DNA from: Janthinobacterium rivuli
GTDB taxonomy: Bacteria; Pseudomonadota; Gammaproteobacteria; Burkholderiales; Burkholderiaceae_D
Assembly: GCF_009208735.1 (NCBI RefSeq)
Contig: NZ_WFLJ01000020.1
Span: forward strand, 98,370-162,369
Direction: 5' to 3'
Length of the DNA stretch: 64,000 bases
The position numbers were made by a program, and so were the translations under genes. This document shows positions 40,513 through 49,386 of the stretch, piece after piece (within the stretch, counting starts at the first letter, position 1; each line of letters begins with the position of its first letter). The notes under the pieces are model-generated. The model worked only from the letters and a program-made list of their open reading frames with translations. It was not told the DNA's origin and searched no databases.

Positions 40513-41901
40513 TCAGTCGCGCGGCGGCTGCGGCGGGGAGCGCCCCTGATGCCACTGCCGCATGCGCTGCTGCGCCTCCTGCAGCTGTGCCGGCTCCAGC
40601 CTGGCGGCTGCCGCTTCACGGGCCCTGGCCGCCCCGCTATCGCCACCCTCGGCCGCCAGCGCCAGCCACATGTAGCCGCAAACGGGATCTTTCTCCACGC
40701 CGCGCCCGCTGTTGTACATGCCGCCCAGGTTGTACTGCGCCAGCGCATGGCCCTGGCCAGCCGCGCGCGCATACCATTGCACGGCCAGGCCATCGTCCTG
40801 CGGCACGCCATGGCCATTCGCATACATGACGCCCAGGTTGTTCTGCGCGCTGGCGTCGCCCTGCTCGGCCGCCGTGCGGTACCAGCGCACGGCGCACACC
40901 TCGTCGCGCTCGACGCCCTGGCCATTGGCATACATCACGCCCAGGTTGAACTGCGCATTCGACGCGCCCTGGGCCGCCGCCCTGGCATACCAGTCCAGCG
41001 CCTGGCGCAAGTCGCGGGCGACGCCACGTCCGCCCGCGAACATGCCGCCCAGATTGTATTGCGCCATGCAGTGGCCTTGCAGGGCGGCACGCCGGTACCA
41101 GACGACGGCGCGCGCCTCGTCCTTGTCCACGCCCTGGCCGCGCGCCAGCATCAGGCCCAGGTTGAACTGGGCGTCGGCGTCATCCTGCTCGGCCGCCCGC
41201 TGCAGCCAGGCGTAGGCGCGCAACTGGTCGGGCGCCACGCCCAGGCCCTCCGCATAGGCCACGCCAAGTTGCCGCTGCGCCACGGCCAGGCCCTGCGCGG
41301 CGGCCTGGCGGAACCAGGCCAGCGCCTGCGCATCGCTTTGCGCCACGCCCTGGCCCCGCTTGTAGACGAGCCCCAGGTTCAGCTGCGCCTGCGCATCGCC
41401 CTGCAAGGCGGCCTTGCGGAACCAGGCCAGGGCCAGCGCATCGTTCTTTTTCGCGCCCAGCCCCTGCGCATAGGCTTCGCCCAGCAAGGATTGCGCGCTG
41501 GCCACGCCCTGTTCCGAGGCGCGGTAAAACCATGCCAGGGCCAGCTCGTCGCTCTGCAGCACGCCCCGTCCCTTGCGGTACATCTGCCCCAGGTTTTGCT
41601 GGGCCGAGGCATCGCCCTGGGCGGCCGCGCGGCGAAACCACAGCACGGCGTCCTCGTCGCTCTGCGCCACGCCGCGGCCGTGGTAATACAGGGCCCCCAG
41701 GTGATTCTGCGCGAACGCCAGCCCTTGCAGCGCGGCCAGCCGCAGCCAGACGAAGGCGCGCGCATCGTCCTGCGCCACGCCCTCGCCCTTCTTGTACATC
41801 AAGCCCAGGTTGAACTGCGCGTAGGCATTGCCCTGCTCGGCAGCCGTGCGGAACCAGATATACGCCTGGTGGCTATCTCTGGCAGTATGGTGCTTGTCCA
41901 T
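40513..41901 (-). CDS. Sel1-like tetratricopeptide repeat protein
   Basis: 462 residues from ATG 41899-41901, with GGGGGC upstream; starts 4-14 codons earlier are possible. Eleven full 36-residue Sel1 repeats plus a degenerate twelfth, each of the form A-W-[FY]-x-x-A-A-x-Q-G-x-x-x-A-Q-x-x-L-G. The body is almost only repeats, with a Gln/Arg-rich tail. No signal peptide is seen, so it is probably a cytoplasmic scaffold, although Sel1 proteins are often linked to envelope stress or secretion. Target unknown. A palindrome lies in its promoter region (42009-42022). Confidence 0.9.
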   Translation of the reverse strand: MDKHHTARDSHQAYIWFRTAAEQGNAYAQFNLGLMYKKGEGVAQDDARAFVWLRLAALQGLAFAQNHLGALYYHGRGVAQSDEDAVLWFRRAAAQGDASAQQNLGQMYRKGRGVLQSDELALAWFYRASEQGVASAQSLLGEAYAQGLGAKKNDALALAWFRKAALQGDAQAQLNLGLVYKRGQGVAQSDAQALAWFRQAAAQGLAVAQRQLGVAYAEGLGVAPDQLRAYAWLQRAAEQDDADAQFNLGLMLARGQGVDKDEARAVVWYRRAALQGHCMAQYNLGGMFAGGRGVARDLRQALDWYARAAAQGASNAQFNLGVMYANGQGVERDEVCAVRWYRTAAEQGDASAQNNLGVMYANGHGVPQDDGLAVQWYARAAGQGHALAQYNLGGMYNSGRGVEKDPVCGYMWLALAAEGGDSGAARAREAAAARLEPAQLQEAQQRMRQWHQGRSPPQPPRD

Positions 41902-42008
41902 GTGCGCCCCCATCCACATTGCGCTTGCCGGCAGCACGCGCAAAACGGCGGCCCAGGGCGGCGAAATCGTGTGTTGCTTAAATTTTAAATTCGATACGGG
42001 GAAAGGAC

Positions 42009-42041
42009 TTGAGCAGGCTCAAACGAAATAACAAAATTATA
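42009..42041 (-). promoter_or_regulatory. Promoter and palindrome upstream of the Sel1 gene
   Basis: Minus-strand -10 TATAAT (42036-42041) without a clear -35, and just downstream of it the palindrome TTGAGC-AG-GCTCAA (42009-42022). A repressor bound there would sit over the early transcribed region. Confidence 0.4.
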
Positions 42042-42077
42042 TCGTTTTGATGAGCCCGCTTAGAGGGGAAACGGAGA

Positions 42078-42707
42078 TCAGCGGCGCGACGGGTGCTTTT
42101 GCAGGAATTGCTGGACCTTGGCGGCGGCCAGCTTGTTCAGCGACACCAGCAAATCCGCGTCGACATCGGCGATGCCATAGCTGCTGCGCAAATGCCGGCC
42201 GATATGGATCAGCACTTGCGCCGCCACTTCCGCATCGGACTCGGCCCTGTGGGCCGCGCTCTTGAAGGCGATGCCCAGCTGGCTGGACAGCAAGCCCAGC
42301 TTGTAGCTGGTCATGCCGGGAAACACGCGGCGCGACAGTTTCAATGAACACACAAGCGACTGATGCGCGGGCGTCAGGTTCAGCCTGGCGCTTTCCGCGC
42401 GCAGGAATTTTTCATCGAAGCTGGCATTGTGCGCCGACAAGGCATCGCTGCCGATGAAGTCCAGCAACTGCGGCACCACCTCGGCCACGGGCGGCGCCTT
42501 GTCGACCATCGCCTGCGTGATGCCCGTCAAGCCGGTGATGAACGAGGGGATGCGCGCATTGCAGTTGATCAGGGTCACATAACGGTCCGTGATCTGCCCG
42601 CCCTCGATGCGCAGCGCCGCCACTTCCGTGATGCGGTCTCCCATGTCGGGAGACAGGCCGGTCGTCTCGAAGTCGATCATGACGATCGGTTTGTCAAACA
42701 CATTCAT
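42078..42707 (-). CDS. DnaQ-like 3'-5' exonuclease (DEDDh)
   Basis: 209 residues from ATG 42705-42707 (MNVFDKPIVMIDFETTGLSP). ExoI motif D-F-E-T-T-G, ExoII NASFDEKFLRAE, ExoIII His...Asp in HRAESDAEVAAQ: a complete DEDDh active site. Resembles the epsilon/exonuclease domain family, but too short and outside the rnhA-dnaQ context to be called the replicative epsilon subunit. It lies 38 bp downstream of yegD in the same direction. Confidence 0.85.
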   Translation of the reverse strand: MNVFDKPIVMIDFETTGLSPDMGDRITEVAALRIEGGQITDRYVTLINCNARIPSFITGLTGITQAMVDKAPPVAEVVPQLLDFIGSDALSAHNASFDEKFLRAESARLNLTPAHQSLVCSLKLSRRVFPGMTSYKLGLLSSQLGIAFKSAAHRAESDAEVAAQVLIHIGRHLRSSYGIADVDADLLVSLNKLAAAKVQQFLQKHPSRR

Positions 42708-42745
42708 GAAGTCAGGCTCTTTCTGCGTTGCTGCGGTGGGCCAGC

Positions 42746-43996
42746 TTAGCCGAACTTGCGTACGGCGTCCAGCGCCAAACCCGCACCGATACTGCCGAAC
42801 AGATCGCCCTCGACCTTGCGCGCGGCCGGCACCAGGGCGGCGATCTTTTCGCGCAGCAGGCGCACGCCGGACGAGCCGCCCGTGAAGAACACGGTGTCGA
42901 CGGCTTCCGGCGCCACGCCCGCGTCGCGCAGCAGGCGCAGCACGGTCTCTTCGACGGAACCGCACAGGTGGCCGATGGCATCATCGAATTGCGTACGTTT
43001 CAACAACAGGCTTTGCGCGGGCGACAAACGGTCCAGTTCCAGCTGCACTTCGGCCGCGTCGGACAGGGCAATCTTGCCCTCTTCCACTTTCATGGCCAGC
43101 CAGTGGCCGGCCCGCTCGTCGATCAACTTTTGCAGACGCCCCATCTTGTCTTGCTCGCGCGCATCGCGGCACACGTCGGCCAGCTGCACCCAGATCTTCT
43201 TGGTGTAGGCCAGGTTGATCGTGTGCCAGGTGGCCAGGTTGAAATAATAGCTGGACGGCACTTCGCTATTGTTATGCAGACGGCTGCCATAGCCGAGCAA
43301 AGGCATGACGGAAGACAGGCTCAGATATTTATCGAAGTCCGTGCCACCGATGTGCACGCCGCCGGTGGCGAGGATGTCGTCGCGCCGCTCGGTTTTTTTC
43401 GCCCGTTCCGGCGACAGCCGCACCAGCGAAAAGTCGGAAGTACCGCCGCCAATGTCGGCGATCAGTACCAGCTCTTCCTTGGCGATTTGCGACTCGTAAT
43501 CGAAGGCGGCGGCAATCGGCTCGAACTGGAAGGCGACGTCCTTGAAACCGACGGAACGGGCCACTTCGGCGAGCGTATCCTGCGCCAGCTGGTCGGCTTG
43601 CGCATTGTCGTCGATAAAGAAGACGGGACGGCCGAACACGGCGGACGAAAATTCGCGGCCGGCGGACTGCTCGGCGCGGCGCTTCACTTCGCCGATGAAT
43701 TGCGCCAGCAACATGCGAAATGGCAGCGCGCGGCCGCCCACTTCCGTCTGGCCATCGATGAGGCTAGTGCCCAGCAAGCTTTTCAGCGAGCGCATCAAAC
43801 GCCCCTCGTAACCGGCCAGATAGCCGGCCAGCGCCGCGCGGCCAAAACTGACTTCCTCGTCTTCCGCATTGAAGAAGACAACGGACGGTAAGGTCGTCTT
43901 GCCATCTTCCAGGCCGAGCATGGTGCTCTGCCCGGGACGTGCCCAGCCTACCGTGGAATTTGACGTGCCGAAATCGACGCCGCAAGCATTGGCCAT
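42746..43996 (-). CDS. yegD: YegD-like Hsp70-family protein
   Basis: 416 residues with an actin/Hsp70 ATPase fold and no substrate-binding domain. Phosphate 1 motif CGVDFGTSNSTVG, phosphate 2 IADIGGGTSDFSLV, adenosine motif VFFTGGSSGVRLL. This is the layout of the E. coli YegD family. GGGAAGG precedes ATG 43994-43996. Cotranscribed with the downstream exonuclease. Confidence 0.92.
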   Translation of the reverse strand: MANACGVDFGTSNSTVGWARPGQSTMLGLEDGKTTLPSVVFFNAEDEEVSFGRAALAGYLAGYEGRLMRSLKSLLGTSLIDGQTEVGGRALPFRMLLAQFIGEVKRRAEQSAGREFSSAVFGRPVFFIDDNAQADQLAQDTLAEVARSVGFKDVAFQFEPIAAAFDYESQIAKEELVLIADIGGGTSDFSLVRLSPERAKKTERRDDILATGGVHIGGTDFDKYLSLSSVMPLLGYGSRLHNNSEVPSSYYFNLATWHTINLAYTKKIWVQLADVCRDAREQDKMGRLQKLIDERAGHWLAMKVEEGKIALSDAAEVQLELDRLSPAQSLLLKRTQFDDAIGHLCGSVEETVLRLLRDAGVAPEAVDTVFFTGGSSGVRLLREKIAALVPAARKVEGDLFGSIGAGLALDAVRKFG

Positions 43997-44175
43997 GTCG
44001 ACCCTTCCCTGAATAAAGGGGCGTTATGTTATCAGAAGGCAGGCCATTGCACCAGCAAAACCGGTTCGGCGGGGTCAACAGCATAAGCTTGCTTTGCATC
44101 AAGTACCCGCCGCGCGCAAAAGCTACTCTTGGGAAACTAACGCCGAGCAACTCGGTCAGCTCCCGGAGACCCATC

Positions 44176-46263
44176 GTGCCCCTTACCCGCCTGCGCCGCC
44201 CGCGCCACCTGCCCGCCGCTGTGCTGGCGACCTTCCTCGTTTCCCTGGCCGGCTGCGGCGGCGGTTCGGCCGATACCCAGGCCAGCGCCGGCTGCGCGCT
44301 GCACAGCACGGCAGGCTGCGGCGGCAGCCCGCCCCCCGTCGTGCCGCCCGTGACCCCGCCTGTCACGCCGCCCGTGACACCGCCCGTGATTCCGCCCGTC
44401 ACGCCACCCGAGCCGGCCAGCCTGGCCAGCGCCGTCAACCTGGTGTTTTCCAGCACGGAACTGGCCTCGGCGGGACTGGCCGGCAGCGAGGTGGCCGTCA
44501 CCGCCCTCGTCAAGGATGGCGCCAACCTGGCCTTGCCAAACGCAAAGATTACCTTTGCCGCCGATTCCGGCATGCTCGGCAGCGTCGACGCCGTGACGGA
44601 CAAGAATGGCCAGGCGCGCGCCTTGCTGGGGACCGGAGGCGCCAACAGCAACCGCAGCATCACCGTGACGGCGAATGTCGGCACGCGCAGCGGCAAGGGC
44701 ACCGTGGCCGTCACGGGCAGCAGCGTGGACCTGCTGGGACCAGCCGCCCTGATGCTGGGCCAGGGCGCCGATCTCACCGTCACCGTGCGCGACTCGGCGG
44801 CAAAACCCGTGGCCGGCGCCGCCATCGCCTACAGCACCGGCGCCGGCAACGGCGTGCGCGTCAAGGATGGCGGCGCGGCGCTCAGCAATGCGCAAGGCCG
44901 GCTGGTGTTGCGCCTGACGGCGGGCAGCCTGGGCAAGGATGCCGTGTCCGTCAGCGCGCTGGGCGCCGCCGCCACGCAAGCGTATGCGGTGGCGGGCAGC
45001 GACCTGCGCCTGAGTCCGGCCGTGGTCCAGGACGCCAGCGGCGCGGACGTGCTGCCGGAGGTCGCCACCCTGGCATGCCAGCCCATCGACGCGCGCTATG
45101 ACAAGGCGGGCGTGGCGCAAGCGGGCAGCGCCAGCCTGTCGACCTCGCGCGGCAGCCTGTTTGCGGACAGCGCCTGCAGTCAGGCCTTGCCTGCCAGCTT
45201 GATTTTCAGCAATGGCAACTTGCCGCGCAGCTATGTGCAGTCGGCCAACGCAGGCGTGGCCACCGTCACGGCCGCCGTGGCCGGTGGGCCCACGGCGCAG
45301 ACGCGGCTGGAATTCGTCGCGTCCCTGAGCGGCGCCAGCAAGCTGGCCGTGCAGGCGGAGCCGGCCGTGCTGCGGGCGAACACGACCACTTCGGCGGCCT
45401 CGGCCGACAACGCCAGCACAAGTATCAGCACAATCAGCGCCGTGGTGCGCGATGGCGCGGCCAACAACCTGGTCAAGAACGCGCCCGTGCTGTTCAGCAT
45501 CTTGAGCGACCCCAGCGGCGGCTACCTGCGGCAGGCGGGCCGGGTGCTGACGGGCAGCGACGGCCTGGCGCGCGCCGTGTATGTGGCGGGGCCGGCCGAC
45601 AGCGGCCGCGACGGCGTGCTGATCCAGGCCCGCATCGAAGGCGCGCCGCAAGCGGCGGCCACAGCCCTCGTGCGACTGACGGTGGCGCGGCAAGCGCTGT
45701 CGATCAAGCTCGGCACCAGCAGCCTGCTGCGCGAGTATTCAAGCAGCGTGCTGCAAAAGGACTTTACCGTGTTCGTGTCCGACAGCGCCGGCAACGCCGT
45801 GTCCGGCGTCGCCATCACGGCCGCCGCCTGGCCCAGCCGCTATGCCAAGGGATCGTACGTATGGCAGGCGGACAAGCCCGAGTTCCCCGACACGGGCGTC
45901 TGGCACCTGGCCCTGCCCCACTACAGCTGCGCCAATGAAGACGTCTTGCGTAACGGTATTTTTGACGCCGCCTACGACCGCAACGGCAATGGCGTGCTGG
46001 ACCCGGGCATCCCCCTGACCGTCAGCGCCAGCGGGCTGAGCGACGCGCTGGGCATGGCCACCGTCACCGTCAGCTATCCGCGCAACTATGGTTCCTGGGT
46101 GCACGTGGCCCTGACCGTGCGCGGCACCGTCAGCGGCACGGAAGCGAGCACCACGGCGGACTTTCCGTTACCCACGCTGGCCAGCGATTTCGGCACCCGC
46201 CGCGTGGACCCGCCGGGTCGCCTGAGCCCCTATGGCAGCGGCCCCTGCGACAGCCCCGATTGA
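44176..46263 (+). CDS. Ig-like (Big_1) repeat surface lipoprotein
   Basis: 695 residues from GTG 44176 with GGAG 7 nt upstream, giving signal RHLPAAVLATFLVSLAGCGG and a lipobox Cys. A Pro-rich spacer of repeated PPVTPP units follows. Then come several Ig-like bacterial domains with invasin-type strands such as VTALVKDGANLALPNAKITF, AVVRDGAANNLVKNAPVLF and TVFVSDSAGNAVSGVAITA. The C-terminus has a DRNGNGVLDPG EF-hand-like calcium loop. Probably anchored to the outer membrane and exposed. In-frame codons before 44176 give no signal peptide. Confidence 0.82.
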   Translation: MPLTRLRRPRHLPAAVLATFLVSLAGCGGGSADTQASAGCALHSTAGCGGSPPPVVPPVTPPVTPPVTPPVIPPVTPPEPASLASAVNLVFSSTELASAGLAGSEVAVTALVKDGANLALPNAKITFAADSGMLGSVDAVTDKNGQARALLGTGGANSNRSITVTANVGTRSGKGTVAVTGSSVDLLGPAALMLGQGADLTVTVRDSAAKPVAGAAIAYSTGAGNGVRVKDGGAALSNAQGRLVLRLTAGSLGKDAVSVSALGAAATQAYAVAGSDLRLSPAVVQDASGADVLPEVATLACQPIDARYDKAGVAQAGSASLSTSRGSLFADSACSQALPASLIFSNGNLPRSYVQSANAGVATVTAAVAGGPTAQTRLEFVASLSGASKLAVQAEPAVLRANTTTSAASADNASTSISTISAVVRDGAANNLVKNAPVLFSILSDPSGGYLRQAGRVLTGSDGLARAVYVAGPADSGRDGVLIQARIEGAPQAAATALVRLTVARQALSIKLGTSSLLREYSSSVLQKDFTVFVSDSAGNAVSGVAITAAAWPSRYAKGSYVWQADKPEFPDTGVWHLALPHYSCANEDVLRNGIFDAAYDRNGNGVLDPGIPLTVSASGLSDALGMATVTVSYPRNYGSWVHVALTVRGTVSGTEASTTADFPLPTLASDFGTRRVDPPGRLSPYGSGPCDSPD

Positions 46264-46323
46264 GGGGCGGTCAGGCACTTGTCATTCAATCACATTTTTT
46301 GCAACATGGATAAGAAAACACTC

Positions 46324-46353
46324 TTGCCATAGGGCAATCTTTTACGCTATGCT
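46324..46353 (+). promoter_or_regulatory. Promoter of the LacI-type gene with overlapping palindrome
   Basis: -35 TTGCCA (46324-46329), 18-bp spacer, -10 TATGCT (46348-46353), about 77 bp before the regulator start. TTGCC-ATAG-GGCAA (46324-46337) is an inverted repeat over the -35, a possible autoregulatory operator. Confidence 0.45.
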
Positions 46354-46429
46354 CATTCTGCCCGCCCTGGCCGCCACGAGCGGCCGGGCCTGCAAGAATT
46401 TGTTGAGACAGGTTGCTTGCCAGACCAAT

Positions 46430-47539
46430 ATGCGAAAAAAGAATACTGTAGCCCGGACACCCAGCACCACCAGCCGCGCCATACCCGGCGCGGGACGGCG
46501 CGTGACCTCGTATGACGTGGCCCTGCTTGCCGGCGTGTCGCAATCGGCCGTGTCGCGCTGCTTCAAGCCGGGCGCCAGCATCTCGCAAGCCACGCACGCC
46601 AAGGTCATGCAGGCGGCCATCAGCCTCGACTACATCCCCAACGCGGCCGCGCGCAGCCTGATCACGCGCCGCTCGAACCTGGTGGCCGTCATCATTTCCA
46701 ACCTGGCCAATCTCTATTATCCGCAAGTATTGTCCGACCTGAGCCAGCAAATCGCCCGCCAGGGCAAGCGTCTTCTATTGTTTACACTGGAGCGCGAAGC
46801 GGACATCGGCAAGGTCTTGAACGACGTGTGGCAATACCAGGTCGATGGCGCCGTGGTGGCCGCCTGTCTGTCGGACGAGCAGATGGCGGAATTCGGCCGG
46901 CGCGACGTGCCGCTGGTGCTGTTCAACCGGAGCCCGCGCGAACACGCCGTGCATGCCGTCCTGTGCGACCAGGCCGAAGCGGCGCGCCTGCTCGTCTCGC
47001 GCCTGGCCGAGGCCGGCCACCGCCAGTTCGCCATCATCGACGGCCCCGGCGACTCGGCCGTCGCGCAGGAACGCAAGGCTGGCGTGCTGGACCGCTTGCT
47101 GGCCCTGGGCTTGCCCGCGCCCATCGTCGTCAGCGGCAACTACGATTACGCCAGCGGCGGACGCGGCTTGCGCAAGGTCATCGACCGCCTGGGCCGCGTG
47201 CCGGACGCCGTCATTTGCGGCAACGACATCATGGCCATCGGCTGCCTGGACACGGCGCGCCACCAGATGGGCATCCAGGTGCCGCTGCAAATGTCGGTGG
47301 CCGGTTTCGACGCGCTGGAAGCATCAGGCTGGCTCAGCTACGACATCACCACCCTGCGCCAGCCCGTGCAAAAGATGGCCACCGACGCCGTCGCCATGCT
47401 GGGCGAACTGATGGAGCGGCGCGGCGGCAGCGCCGAGCGGAGACGGTATTGCTCGTATCTGGTGGAGGGGAGTACGGCCAGACTGACCAGCGAACCGGCG
47501 TATATGGCGCAACGTCTCGGCATGATGGCCGCCGCCTGA
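46430..47539 (+). CDS. LacI-family transcriptional regulator
   Basis: 369 residues from ATG 46430 (MRKKNTVARTPSTTSR); an earlier ATG at 46349 overlaps the likely promoter. The helix-turn-helix is TSYDVALLAGVSQSAVSRCF with hinge YIPNAAARSLITRRS. A periplasmic-binding-protein-like sensor domain includes VAVIISNLANLYYPQVL and FAIIDGPGDSAVAQERK. No sugar-use genes are adjacent, so targets and inducer are unknown. Confidence 0.9.
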   Translation: MRKKNTVARTPSTTSRAIPGAGRRVTSYDVALLAGVSQSAVSRCFKPGASISQATHAKVMQAAISLDYIPNAAARSLITRRSNLVAVIISNLANLYYPQVLSDLSQQIARQGKRLLLFTLEREADIGKVLNDVWQYQVDGAVVAACLSDEQMAEFGRRDVPLVLFNRSPREHAVHAVLCDQAEAARLLVSRLAEAGHRQFAIIDGPGDSAVAQERKAGVLDRLLALGLPAPIVVSGNYDYASGGRGLRKVIDRLGRVPDAVICGNDIMAIGCLDTARHQMGIQVPLQMSVAGFDALEASGWLSYDITTLRQPVQKMATDAVAMLGELMERRGGSAERRRYCSYLVEGSTARLTSEPAYMAQRLGMMAAA

Positions 47540-47543
47540 AAAC

Positions 47544-47573
47544 AAAAAAACCTCGCATCGCTGCGAGGTTTTT
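47544..47573. terminator. Bidirectional terminator between the LacI-type gene and the YidB-like gene
   Basis: 10-bp stem AAACCTCGCA/TGCGAGGTTT with a TCGC loop, T-rich on both strands, between convergent genes. Confidence 0.88.
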
Positions 47574-47592
47574 CACTTGCAAGACCAGGGAA

Positions 47593-48012
47593 TCAACCGA
47601 AGATCTTGCCCTTAAGCATATTCAAACCCTGGCTGACGAGGTCATTGCCTTCCGGTACCTGACCATTTGGCGTCAGCTTGTCGATCAGCTGCGGCAGCAA
47701 GGCTGCCAGGCCGCCCGAGGCCGCGTCCGGTGCGACGCCCGCTTTTTCGGCGATCTGGGTGATCGTGTCGGCACCCAGCGCATCCTTGATCTGTTCGCCG
47801 GAGACGGGCGCATTGGCGCCGGTGCCGATCCAGCTGGCCACCTGGTCGCCCAGGCCGCTTTCCTGGAATTTCTGCAGCAGGCCGGGCAAGCCGCCATGCT
47901 GGTTGACCAGGTCCATCACACTGGCCATCAATCCCGATGGCGCTTCCCCATCCGCACCCTTGTTGCCCAAAGCGCTCATCGCCTGTCCTGCAAGTTGGTC
48001 TAGCAAACTCAT
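47593..48012 (-). CDS. YidB/DUF937-family protein
   Basis: 139 residues from ATG 48010-48012 (MSLLDQLAGQAMSALGNKG), with CAGGAGAATACG upstream. HGGLPGLLQKFQESGLGDQV, SWIGTGANAPVSGEQIKDAL and LLPQLIDKLTPNGQVPEG are the YidB-family pattern. Function is not established. Convergent with the LacI-type gene and divergent from the 70-residue protein. Confidence 0.88.
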   Translation of the reverse strand: MSLLDQLAGQAMSALGNKGADGEAPSGLMASVMDLVNQHGGLPGLLQKFQESGLGDQVASWIGTGANAPVSGEQIKDALGADTITQIAEKAGVAPDAASGGLAALLPQLIDKLTPNGQVPEGNDLVSQGLNMLKGKIFG

Positions 48013-48224
48013 CGTATTCTCCTGAACGCTATCGATTCGTGCCGCGTGACCACGGCGTCGGCATGGCGCAGACTATTCTCCACCATGGAAATCATTATAC
48101 TATGAATAATAAACATACCATAATTGCAATTACAATTGCAATTTCGAGACGAACGCACGGACAGGCTCAATGTCGAGTCGCCCACCTCCATCATATTTAG
48201 TTCAGCACAACTTGCAAGCGTAAA

Positions 48225-48251
48225 TTGACGGTTCGCAAAAACGTGTAGAAT
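48225..48251 (+). promoter_or_regulatory. Promoter of the 70-residue gene
   Basis: -35 TTGACG (48225-48230) and -10 TAGAAT (48246-48251), 15-bp spacing (short). It lies in an AT-rich 270-bp gap, about 33 bp before the start. Confidence 0.4.
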
Positions 48252-48283
48252 TAATTTTCCTACTTACTGAGGAGTATCAACAC

Positions 48284-48496
48284 ATGAACATCAATAAAGC
48301 GGTAGATAAGGCTTACGAGAAAAAAACGTTCAAGGAAATCGCTGATGCCCCCGTCGATGCGCTGCAAGGCGTCAGCGAGAAGGATGCGGAACTGCTCAAG
48401 CAGGCATTCAATGTCAAGACCGTGCGCGACCTGGCGAACCTGAAATACGCGAAGTGGGCGCGCGCCATCGTCACCCTGGCCGACACGGAAGAATAA
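48284..48496 (+). CDS. Small helical (helix-hairpin-helix-like) protein
   Basis: 70 residues with GAGGAGT before ATG 48284. The segment PVDALQGVSEKDAELLKQAFNV then TVRDLANLKYAKWARAIVTL resembles helix-hairpin-helix small proteins. Its own promoter and a strong terminator (48532-48555) make it a monocistronic, probably well expressed gene. Role unknown; DNA or protein binding is a guess. Confidence 0.8.
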   Translation: MNINKAVDKAYEKKTFKEIADAPVDALQGVSEKDAELLKQAFNVKTVRDLANLKYAKWARAIVTLADTEE

Positions 48497-48531
48497 ACCG
48501 GCCCATGCCCCGGGCATTCCCGTCAGCACAG

Positions 48532-48555
48532 CCCGCCCCAGTCGGCGGGTTTTTT
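48532..48555 (+). terminator. Terminator after the 70-residue gene
   Basis: Stem CCCGCC/GGCGGG followed by TTTTTT, about 35 bp past the stop. Confidence 0.8.
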
Positions 48556-48605
48556 CATGCCATCCCAATATCGGCTCGCAAGCCGCTAGCGGGGCGGAGG
48601 CGCCA

Positions 48606-49313
48606 TTGGCTACGCCGCTGACCCTGCCCGGCATCTGCTGGCCCCTGCACGCGAGCACGGGCCATCTCGCCGTCACCACGTCCCACATCACGGGCCACTT
48701 TCGCGCCGGCGCGGGAGAGGATGCCATCATCGTCTGCGATCTGCTGCCAGCCGGAAAATTTCGCAATGGCGCGGCGCGCCACTGGTGCCGCACGCACCAG
48801 TGCTACTGGGGCACGCAAGCCGACCTGGCCGGCTGCCCATCCGCGCAGCCCATGCAGTGCCGCCAGCACGCCAGCCCCATGGGCTATGTGCTGTATCCGA
48901 CGCTGTTCGACCCCAGCCAGTTTCACGCCACCACCTTGCGCCTGGGCCAGGACGGTTTGATCCGACTGCGCGCCCGGGCCGCTGACGGCGGCGCCCTGTT
49001 CAGTCGCGACCTGCCTGCCCTGGCCATCGACTGCCGCGCCCTGCCCGGCCTGTTCCCTCGCGACGTCGTGCAACTGAACGTCACGCCAGCCGCCGCGCAG
49101 GCATTCGCCGCCGCCTTGCAGGCCGGCGCGCCGCTCGACTGCAGCGACTGCGCGCGCTGCGGCCACCCGCACCTGGACCTGGGCGACTTCGCGCTGGCGC
49201 CGCACCGGCGCCACAGTTGCGGCCATTGCGGCCATGACGCCTCGCACAGCGCCGCGCCCATCGTCTCGACACCCCTGTGGCGCTTGCGCCACCACATCAC
49301 GCAATGCTTCTGA
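48606..49313 (+). CDS. Cys-rich putative zinc-binding protein, unknown function
   Basis: 235 residues starting at TTG 48606, supported by GGAGG five nt upstream. It carries several paired cysteines: HWCRTHQCYWG and AGCPSAQPMQCRQH in the N-half, then CSDCARCGHPHLDLGDF and HSCGHCGHDASH near the end. These look like two or three zinc-ribbon-like knuckles. No signal peptide and no recognised family. It follows the 70-residue gene after a terminator and precedes the DUF6328 gene by 73 bp. Confidence 0.65.
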   Translation: MATPLTLPGICWPLHASTGHLAVTTSHITGHFRAGAGEDAIIVCDLLPAGKFRNGAARHWCRTHQCYWGTQADLAGCPSAQPMQCRQHASPMGYVLYPTLFDPSQFHATTLRLGQDGLIRLRARAADGGALFSRDLPALAIDCRALPGLFPRDVVQLNVTPAAAQAFAAALQAGAPLDCSDCARCGHPHLDLGDFALAPHRRHSCGHCGHDASHSAAPIVSTPLWRLRHHITQCF

Positions 49314-49386
49314 AGGTGCGCCGGGCCACAGTCGGCCCGTTCGCTTGTGCGTAGACTGTCCCCATCACCACCACGAGGACGCTTCC

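Noticed and set aside
40513..41901. Regular ~108-bp DNA periodicity that could suggest a repeat array or CRISPR
   Set aside because: It is the coding of 36-residue Sel1 repeats; no identical short repeats with unique spacers and no cas genes.
42078..42707. Replicative DNA polymerase III epsilon subunit
   Set aside because: It has the DEDDh site but is shorter than typical epsilon and sits next to yegD rather than rnhA; called only DnaQ-like exonuclease.
44336..44410. Short tandem DNA repeats
   Set aside because: They encode the PPVTPP stalk of the Ig-like lipoprotein in frame, not an independent repeat element.
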